Below, piece by piece: positions 55,630 through 64,000 of a DNA stretch of 64,000 nt; within the stretch, counting starts at the first letter, position 1, and every line of letters starts with the position of its first letter. The DNA is taken from contig OW240917.1 of NCBI GenBank assembly GCA_933207985.1, positions 240,569,402-240,633,401 of the forward strand, written 5' to 3'. A program made the translations under genes and the position numbers. Source of the DNA: Pelobates cultripes. Lineage: Eukaryota; Chordata; Amphibia; Anura; Pelobatidae. The notes beneath the pieces were generated by a model. The model was not told the origin of the DNA. It was given only the letters and a program-made list of their open reading frames with translations, and searched no databases.

Positions 55630-57699
55630 ATTTCAGCAATCAAGTTCCAGGCTTCTACAATAAGCATTTCATATGCATTGAGAATCATTTTCATTAAATA
55701 CACACACACACACATATATATGCATTTGTATACTCGTATACATCAAAGTAGTCTTCCGAGGCATTTTAAAGGTTTTCCATACAAACAACTGTAATACATA
55801 TCCTACCCTTGTTACCTTTCCCCAATGAACACGATAACTGAATTTATTGTATCGCATATCAAATGTACGGGTCACCTTTGTGCAATCAAGGGCCCTGGTA
55901 CTTGCAGAATAAGGAAGGTGCTAAAATATTTTCGAAACCAGTCTCCCTTTAGAAAAACATTGCGGTGTACAATAAACCGCAGATTGTAAACCCTTGTTAT
56001 TTTAATCTGTGCCCACACGCTCTTCTCATTGCACCACTGATTCCATTTACATCTTGCTCTCGGCCTTCGTTTCACTTAACTCCCCCTCACACACACACAC
56101 ACACACAGTGCCCCCCTGTCTTACCCTGACCTAGATCAAGGAGCCTTAGGGGGGTGAAAAACCAGGAGCACATCTACATTTACCCGTCACACATGTAGAA
56201 TGTGATCTAAAGGTAGTCCAGAAGCCACACAATGACAGGTGCCATAGAAAGATCTAAATCCCTGGACGCAGAGCTACGTGAAACACAGAAAAACATACAA
56301 TCAGACCAACATCAAACACAAGCACGCACACTGTGTGAAGAAAGTAATTGCAGGAATCAAAATAATAGAACATTAGGAGGGGGAAGCAAAACACAGTTCA
56401 CTGATGCTCCCATTGCTCAGAGAGAAAGAACACGGTACAGCTGTCTGCTCGGGAAGTCTAGAGACTATTCCACAGAGTTCAATAGAAGGGTGAGGTAAGC
56501 AAGCAGAGTTTACATACAAATGAGGTGTGAAGGAAACCGAAAAAAGGGAGCAGGGTGAAAGGAGGGCAGAAAGCAAAAGCGAAAGTTGTAGAGAGAGGGT
56601 AGAAGGAGAAAGATTTGCGAGAGAGAATGGCAAGGTACAGGAGGTAAAGGAGACAAAATTGAGAAATATGTAAGGGGGGGGGAAAAGAATATAGAAATGG
56701 AAAGTTATAATGGATAGGAAAAGAAAGAAAATGAAAAAAGCTATAGAAACATGGAGATCAGCAATAATGAACTTGTAGGAACCGAGTCATAGACTAACCA
56801 AACTGAACACTTTGGTGGCCAAATGGCTCTCCTACTGGAAATCCCAACATCATAATAAAGCCTTTAAACGATGAGATCCAGATTGAACTTGTAAGTGTAT
56901 TTCTCAATGGCACAACCACATCTGCTGTCAAACAAAATCCTCCAGTCCATTACTCTGCGATCTACTCCAGCATCAAATTGAGTAACTGGAGAGTTACTTT
57001 GAAATAATATTATTTGTGGCTGTTAGGAACAGTCAGCCGTAATTAATGGACTTCAGGTCGTTATAAGTAGCGCCTTCATTATCTTTTCTGCCGTGTTCAT
57101 AATCTCTGTTTAGTGGTTACTGTGTTACTGTTACAAATAAAAAAAAATAATAATAATAAGGAGGTACCTTGTGAAAACCATGCCTGGTGTTAAATGGCTT
57201 ACTTGTACTAATAAGCTGGTGCTAATCTCCATGTCACAAAGCAAATTAAATTGCAGTGAGATATTTATTACTGATTTTAGAAAAAAAGCTCTGTGTTATG
57301 GCTTTAGAATGGAAGTGTAGGTGATGTGCCATTTTATAAGGGTCAAGCAGTATCTCCACATGCCCTCTTTACGTGTCAGATCAGAAAAGAAAAGCCATTA
57401 CAAAAAAAAACAATAATAAATACCGTATATAAATACAGAAAAGGAAGTCAAAGAATTCTAATAATAGCACTGTAACTAAACATCGATAATAGTACAGATC
57501 AGGTGATCAAAAGACCAACGAAAAGAATTAAATAAGAATGTGGACAAGAAAATAGAAGTAAAAGCATTCATCTAGCAGAGTACGAGGCATAAAGGGAAAC
57601 TTAAAGTTCAAGAGAGAGAAGGTCGGAGAGGAAAAGAGAAACAATGACTTGTCAGGACAGGAAAAGGGGCGAAAGTTCAGGAAAAGGTGCACTCGTAAA

Positions 57700-58390
57700 G
57701 ACAGAGTCCTAACCTCAACATATGAGGAAAGGGATTTAGGGGTGATTATTTCTGATGACTTAAAGGTAGGCAGACAATGTAATAGAGCAGCAGGAAATGC
57801 TAGCAGAATGCTTGGTTGTATAGGGAGAGGTATTAGCAGTAGAAAGAGGGAAGTGCTCATGCCATTGTACAGAACACTGGTGAGACCTCACTTGGAGTAT
57901 TGTACACAGTACTGGAGACCGTATCTTCAGAAGGATATTGATACCTTAGAGAGGGTTCAGAGAAGGGCTACTAAACAGGTTCATGGATTGCAGGATAAAA
58001 CTTACCAGGAAAGGTTAAAGGATCTTAACATGTATAGCTTGGAGGAAAGACGAGACAGGGGGGGATATGATAGAAACATTTAAATATATAAAGGGAATCA
58101 ACACCGTAAAGGAGGAGACTATATTTAAAAGAAGAAAAACTACCACAACAAGAGGACATAGACCTTAATTAGAGGGACAAAGGTTTAAAAAAAATATCAG
58201 GAAGTATTACTTTACTGAGAGGGTAGTGGATGCATGGAATAGCCTTGCAGCTGAAGTGGTAGAGTTTAAGCATGCGTGGGATAGGCATAAGGCTATCCTA
58301 ACTATAAGATAAGGCCAGCGACTAATGAAAGTATTTAGAAAATTGGGCAGACTAGATGGTCACATTCTATGTTTCTATGTAAACCTGGCT
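57700..58390 (+). pseudogene. Non-LTR retrotransposon reverse transcriptase C-terminal fragment
   Basis: The plus-strand frame reads STYEERDLGVIISDDL, NASRMLGCIGRGISSRKREV, LMPLYRTLVRPHLEYCTQYW and TLERVQRRATKQVHGLQDKT, then SLEERRDRGG. This is the well-known C-terminal (thumb/connection) part of vertebrate LINE reverse transcriptases. A frame change near 58060 and stops afterwards kill it, though 'RVVDAWNSLAAEVVEFKHAW' follows in another frame around 58220. 5' parts, including the catalytic YADD, are missing. The 3' end is near GACTAGATGGTCACATTCTA. Confidence 0.85.
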
Positions 58391-61300
58391 GTGCCTTCTG
58401 GACTAAATTACACACAAAAAAAAAACCTAGGTTCTTGCAATCTGAATGAGCAAGGAAGGGGTTCCCACGACTGAGACTGGGCAGAAGTGGGGGTACACAA
58501 AAACAGCAATATTGCTGGTTGGCAAAAAGATCAGGGACTTCAGCCTAAGGGTAATTTTTATGGCCCTTCCTATATGTTGACTAAAGCCTATATGTCCAAA
58601 CCTAAACCTATTTAATCAATCACATTAGGACACCATATCTTTTAGTAGAATTCAGGAGTATAATATATAAATTTAGAGTTATAAACTCCATACATACTGC
58701 ATTAACTCCATACTGTGCTGTATTTATCCTGCACCCACTGTAGGAACCACAAACTTGCAGGATTAAATGGTTACTCCAACCTCCGTGACTCCAACCTCCG
58801 TGACCCCTTCTGCTTTTAGAATGTGCAGGGTTTCTGCTTGGGAACCTGCTTGTACAGAGATCTGCAAATGTGTTCCTGAGCATTATTACACCTCCGGCAC
58901 ATGTGAGTTACACGACATCTTACATCTGTAGTGAGCAAGCACTACGTTCTAGCGACAGACTTAAATCAGCTTCTATCCTGGCAGGTGGCAATGGGAGCGT
59001 ACCTCCAAGAAGAATCCTGTATGACCCCCACCTTCTTAATCTGATTCCTTCAATATACCCTTCTGGGGTAATTTTTTTTTTTTGGGTTGCCTCACTTTGA
59101 CCACACCCCTTGTCGACCATACACTCCTTCCCCTCCTCGTTTTACAGTGCGCCCATGCGCTCTGAGCCTGTAAAATTGGTCCAATCACATGCTTCATTTG
59201 AAGCATTTGGCTGGAACTCAGAAAGGAAAGGAGTGATGCTGTGTGACAACAAACGGGTGGTGAAACGTTTGAGGAGGACTTTGCCCGGCACTGAATTCCA
59301 GGGAAGTTTTAACTTGCTTTAATAGGGCTTTCAAAAGGAAAAAATTAGGTGCATAAAAATGACAATGTACCAAATTACAAATTAGGTGTAACTTCTCTCT
59401 CAATAATGAATGTGAAGCAGGGCTAAACATGACAGGGTACCAAATTATACCTGGGGCACCGGCCAAGGTCAGTCCCTCCCTACCTGGGCAAGTCCCCTGT
59501 CTATGTTTCAAAACAAGAGAATTCTAAATAATCTAGAACGTTATCTATTCACAACAGAGCTGATTAATTGAGCAAGCTGGGCACAACAGAACGCATTAAT
59601 AACTACTGACTGAAAGAAAAACAGGAATTAGACTTGTTGCAAGTTAAATGAGAATAGAGATGCTAAGGACGGATAAGGAACCTTGATAAATAAAAAGATG
59701 AGGCTTTTCCCTGACAGTTTCCATACTTTATATTGCCAGCTCTGTACTCTGCATGAAGCAACATAGGTCACAAGACCTTCAAGAAGCCGCAGACATCATA
59801 CATCACAAAGCAATCAATGAATTACCTCCACAAACATGTTCCAAGCTGACAGCAGGCCCAGCAAGTGTTTTCACAGCTGATGGGAGCGTACAAAGGTGAC
59901 CACTGCTTGCGTGCAGAAAATAAACAATTGCAAGCTTGCTGCACACAACCCACACTTGTTAAAGAGCTGTTTAAACATAATTCACAGAATAACCAACTTA
60001 ATAGAATCTTACATTTGCTATACTTCAAAACAGAAGGACAATGCGGAGAGCCCTGCTCATTCGTGCTCACACTTAATAGAATGTCGGAGATCATCTGTAT
60101 GGCTGCTGATTTAAATCTAACCGGGATTCTGTTTTTGAGCATTTAAGAGTTGTCCTGACTGGGGGCACATTTGTTTAAATGCAAAGAAGGCTCCACTTGG
60201 AGCAGTGGATGCTAACCTGAGTGGGAAACTTTCTGTGATGGCCTTTTCACCGAAATGCCAACCCAGTCAAGAGAGAAATACAGAGACACAGTAGATTCTT
60301 AGATTCTAAGATTCATTTGAAGTCTAAGAGTCAAAGCCAACAGCCATCACCAGTGAAGGCTGCAGGGAATTGACTATGCAGAATCCTCCATAGACCTCAA
60401 CGCTGTACTGTTGCTGTACCGCTTGCCACCGGACGTCCAGCGGCGATGTCACCATCGGGGGCCTTTGAAAATTCAGCAAAGTCCCCCAGCGGTGACAGTT
60501 CAACTTTAAAGCAAAGAATGAATATTGTGTTCTATTACGGTAGTGATTGCAGTTAGCAACTATTTGTACCCAAGTAATGATTACCAATATACATACAGAA
60601 TATTAACAGAAACAAGAGGTGAAAAAGGCCCGGCTCAAACAAGTTCTATAATCTATAACAATTTACGGTAGGTGAACCTATATCATTAGGTGTCTTGTCC
60701 TAAGAAACTTACCAGTGAGGTGGTCTGACCAAGATTCGAGCCTGGGTTTTCTGGTTCTAACACACACACACATATACATGGTATATATACATCTAATATG
60801 AAGCTCTGGGTGCTTGGAAATTAATTTGACACTCACTGACAATGAATGGCTATGGCAGCCTTACTGAAAGATGAAAATAGAATGGGTCAACTTTGCCCCT
60901 CATAAGAAAATGTAAAATTGTTAATACAAAAGAGAGGGCAAAATCTAAAAAAAATAAAATAACATTTAAAAAAAAAAACAACACATTTTTATACTGTTAA
61001 AACTGTGAATTTGGTTTGTTGTTTTATGTTATATATTTCACACAACCAGACACTTTCAGGGACCAAAAAAATAAATAAATAAATAAAAAGATCTTCTGAA
61101 ACCCGAAAGAGATGTAGCAAATAGGAAAACATAACTGTTGAACTTTATCTAGAGCGGATGTCCTCGAATCAACATGTAGGATGCGTCAGAAGAATGCAGA
61201 TCATTCAGAAAGAGATACAAAATGGTTAATAGAACATACTGATAGAAGAAGCCTTTGTTATTTTGTAACTCATTCGGATATGTGCATTATGCATTGCCTT

Positions 61301-62957
61301 GCTTAAAGAGACGTGCACAAAATATAGCATTTTAGTTCTTCCTGTAAAATAACCTTATTTTGTGTTCAGTGTTCTGCCGGAAAGACAATACATTAAAGAC
61401 TTGCTGCTTGTAATCATTTACTGCTGACTTGTAGCCTCGTGTTTAATTATATATATTAATTTTTACGGCTGCATCTATTCCTGGCTACCAAAACGGTTTG
61501 CCTGGCTTATAAAATCTACATAAATTTGTCAATCCTAACTGTAGACTGACCAAGCAAAAGAAAAGAGGGGGGGAGGAGGGGGTGGGCAACAGAACAGAAA
61601 AATAAGTCTCCAGTATCCTGATAGGAAACCCCTAGTCCTGTAAAAGCTATATTGCTATATTAACACATTAGTGCCCCCTTGCAGACACACTTTAAGGTAG
61701 CCATGACAGTATCGCAAACAGCAGAGTTAACACTTAACCAACCCTGAATCCAACTCATTAGAGCATCTGGAAGGAGTCTCCCATAGAGCAGGATGAAATT
61801 CCTACGAACGAAAGACTAGGATAAAATATTAAAAAATACATGTTGGTATGTCATAAATATAGACATTAGGACTTATTTGTGTGCAGTAATGTAGCAAATC
61901 ATACACTTCGGGGTTAATTCACTGAACCAAAAATTGAGAACAGGCAAATGAAATGCAAATTATACACCCACAGAGTCAAGTAGGGAAAGAGGAGAGATTA
62001 AAATGATTTCAGTAATCGTGGCCTAATATGTGTACAGCTTTCTTGCCAATTATCCCCAAATCCCAGTTAAGTAAATAAACCCTTGCATGTTAGAAAACTG
62101 AAACTAAACCTCACATGACTTATTTACCATAGAGAAAGCCAGGCATTTCCTGGCCTACCTTGAAAAAAACAAGTCCTTGAGTTGACCAGGATAAAAAAAA
62201 TATAATGCTAGTCTTCTGTAAAAATGGTGACACCTACACAAACACACACAGTAACATAAGTAAACAAGCCATCTGCAGACACACATTTGTCAGACACTAG
62301 AACCCTGAAATATAATTTTGATAGAACTTATGGATAAGGACATATCAAAGAGTCAGGGCCTCAAGACATGGAACCAGCTAACTGCAGTAATTCAGTATAA
62401 CACGGAGGAGGGCGATAAAACAACCCCCATGGCCGCAGGGTTCTTATATCCCATAAAGGCCTAAAAAGTACGCAAAGGAAGGAGTCCCCAAACAGGTAAT
62501 GGCTCTTCTGTGCAGCAGGTACAAATTCAGGCAAAAAGATGTCCTGGATAGAGGACAAGGCCAACACATCCCATCAAAACAGGAGTCTACAGGTCTGCTC
62601 GCAGCAACCGTCCGTTCAATTTAGCCCTTCGACACAGGGAACCACTGAAATGCTCACAATGGCTTCCATTCCTGAAATTTCAGATCACGTTGTTGCCTGT
62701 ATCACAAAATCTAAATCCCCTCATTTCAGCTTTTATGGGATTTAGTTAATTAAAAGGTTAATAAAAAAATAATAATATAAAATATCAGTAGACATTAGAA
62801 AATACAAAACACACATCCTAGGGTATAGTTAATATAATATATTCCACATAATCGGTTTCCATTTAATTGTAGATCTAAAACCTCTCCCCAAAAAATAAAA
62901 ACACGTTAGAACCTTTCCCAAATCCTTATGATCATTCCTCCACCTCAAAGCAAGGTT
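58391..62957. other. TANC2: Upstream TANC2 intron, mostly unannotated
   Basis: It holds possible MIR/L2-like text around 60690-60755 (AAGATTCGAGCCTGGGTT), a (CA)n at 60761-60772, an AAAT run near 61070 and an unassigned GC-richer patch at 62340-62660. No exon was recognised. Confidence 0.4.
60690..60755. repeat. Possible MIR/L2-type SINE or LINE tail relic
   Basis: TGTCTTGTCCTAAG is followed about 35 bp later by AAGATTCGAGCCTGGGTT, resembling the 'CTTGCCCAAGG ... GGATTCGAACC' order of MIR and related elements. The match is weak. Confidence 0.3.
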
Positions 62958-62963
62958 ACTTAC

Positions 62964-63425
62964 ATGATCAGAGGGTAGGAGACTGCCAAAATCCCAGGCA
63001 GCCACAACCTGCCCTGTTCCTCCAGCCCCACTTCCAGATGTGCTCTGCAAAGGATGGGTCCTTCCTTCTCTAGGCCCAGCTGTGTGTCCTGGATGAAGAC
63101 TTTGACCTCCCCAGAGTCAACACTCTGCCCCCCAGCAGAGTGATGTTCAGCCTAACAAGATATGTTCCTCTTTCGTTCCCATCACTTTCATCTCTTTCTG
63201 ACAATCCACAGTTACGACCCCTGCTTTGGAAGGAAACTGTGGCTGTGGAGATGCCTCTGATTTCTCTCTCTCCCCAATTTGCTCTCCTCCCTTCCTCTGA
63301 GGGCAACACACAGAAGGGGAGTGGGATAATGCAGAAGAAGGAGCACCGAGAACGATGCAAGAAGCGGTGTAGGGATGCAGCTCAGTCCTGAGCTAATGAA
63401 TGGTGCAGAGCTCTTGTTGTCATGG
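62964..63425 (-). other. Candidate alternative 5' (mostly noncoding) exon of TANC2 or an antisense-strand transcript
   Basis: On the minus strand a moderately GC-rich stretch ends at a consensus donor, ATCAT|GTAAGT (intron bases 62958-62963). About 30 bp upstream of its likely left boundary is a TATAAG-containing CCTTATAAGG box (63451-63460). No acceptor with a pyrimidine tract is evident upstream, which suits a first exon. It contains several short overlapping open frames (for example a 96-codon frame ending at 63070), but none spliced in phase 1 to the 21216-21326 exon stays open, because a TGA lies just before the donor in that frame. If it is a first exon it is a 5' UTR with upstream ORFs, and a coding exon must follow. 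A chance donor site is the alternative. Confidence 0.35.
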
Positions 63426-63429
63426 AAAC
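63416..63429. promoter_or_regulatory. RFX-type X-box near the candidate 5' exon
   Basis: GTTGTCATGGAAAC differs at two positions from the palindromic RFX consensus GTTGCCATGGCAAC. It lies about 22 bp downstream (minus-strand sense) of the CCTTATAAGG box, at the expected transcription start of the candidate exon. Confidence 0.35.
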
Positions 63430-63450
63430 GGAAAGAGGAAAAAATCATCG

Positions 63451-63460
63451 CCTTATAAGG
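63451..63460. promoter_or_regulatory. CArG/TATA-type box CCTTATAAGG
   Basis: The sequence CCTTATAAGG is a perfect CC(A/T)6GG serum-response-factor site and also contains TATAAG. It sits about 25-35 bp upstream of the minus-strand candidate 5' exon. A 10-bp match occurs by chance with appreciable frequency in 64 kb of AT-rich DNA, so the support is its position relative to the donor-ended segment and the nearby X-box. Confidence 0.35.
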
Positions 63461-63490
63461 AGCGGTGACATGGATTCTGGGAACAAATTA

Positions 63491-63492
<2 letters not shown>

Positions 63493-63559
<67 letters not shown>
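63493..63559. repeat. (AT)n microsatellite
   Basis: An essentially pure AT dinucleotide run of about 33 repeats, just upstream (minus sense) of the candidate promoter. Confidence 0.95.
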
Positions 63560-63567
<8 letters not shown>

Positions 63568-64000
63568 TTAATAAAAAATAAAATAAAAGTAAAATAAAAA
63601 AGGAAGGATGGTTCCTTATGTACGTCTTGTGAAAGCCGGCTATAATTTTAATTCTGGGAGTGTAGTGCCGTGAAGAGAAGGATACAGTGAGGATGCAGCT
63701 GAGGGTATAGAAATCCCGGTGTGGTTATCTGTGCTTGCAAGGCCCTGCTGTGATCAGAAAGGAGAGAGCCAGAGGGATACAAGGGAGGGAGAGGAGGAAG
63801 GAAGGGGGGGGGCTGAATTCAGCGACAGGTGGCTCAGTGGCTACGTGTTACCGACCACTGGTACACAAGGATTCTTAACACTTTCACTGCTGAACAAGCC
63901 ATTAATGTGCTCCATTACTATCAGATCCATTTGTCCTGGTCAACAAGCTGCTTTATGCTACAGATGTTACAGCAGTGAGTGGGCCTCTTCACTTGTAAAA

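Larger units (their letters stand above)
53523..57640. other. TANC2: Upstream TANC2 intron with a non-repetitive patch at 54200-54730
   Basis: It includes (CA)n runs at 55699-55714 and 56091-56107, purine-rich sequence at 56500-56760, and the hAT MITE at 55478. No exon was recognised. Confidence 0.45.

Noticed and set aside
62829..63050. Minus-strand frame ending at the 62964 donor, considered as a TANC2 coding exon
   Set aside because: Its phase does not fit the 21216-21326 exon and the peptide does not match any TANC N-terminus I know; kept only as a possible untranslated exon.

Overview
This window is about 64 kb of AT-rich vertebrate DNA, most likely from a frog. It has a multi-exon gene with GT-AG introns, no bacterial gene organisation, and many interspersed repeats of types typical of anuran genomes: TTAA-flanked miniature transposons ending in CACTATAG, L2/CR1-type LINE tails with the 'AGCGCCAACAGATTCCGCAGCGC' type of 3' end (split across sites), and frog-type palindromic MITEs. 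The species cannot be fixed from the sequence alone.

The only host gene I can support is TANC2 (tetratricopeptide repeat, ankyrin repeat and coiled-coil containing 2, a postsynaptic scaffold) on the minus strand. Eight consecutive internal coding exons lie in the left third, in 5' to 3' order: 21216-21326, 15383-15534, 14631-14799, 10411-10665, 7580-7705, 4965-5246, 3940-4064 and 3032-3263. All have AG acceptors and GT donors. The intron phases agree at every junction, and the joined exons give one open frame of 483 whole codons. They encode the serine-rich N-terminal part and the start of the P-loop NTPase domain. The rest of the NTPase domain and the ankyrin, TPR and coiled-coil parts must lie left of position 1. 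The start-codon exon was not found; it is probably right of 64000 or in a short exon I missed.

The right two thirds (21.3-64 kb) is one very long upstream intron, or introns. Near its right end, at about 62964-63425, is a candidate alternative 5' exon on the minus strand, with a consensus donor, a TATA/CArG-type box and an RFX-type X-box. Two other X-box-like sites (19055 and 54345) and two transcription-factor-site clusters (20311-20353 and 24330-24370) suggest intronic regulatory elements.

The rest is repeats. The notable ones are: a 1.3 kb inverted-repeat element with a 15-bp target duplication and a hammerhead-ribozyme-like core (5396-6702); an L1-type element with intact ORF1, a 5' UTR and a poly(A) tail but no ORF2 (39563-41730, HAL1-like), inserted in a TTAA MITE; a nested stack at 27.5-30.6 kb (tandem repeat, then two MITEs sharing one TTAA, then a hAT MITE and an L2-type LINE); a 19-copy 22-bp minisatellite (22664-23083); and a second LINE fragment (57700-58390).
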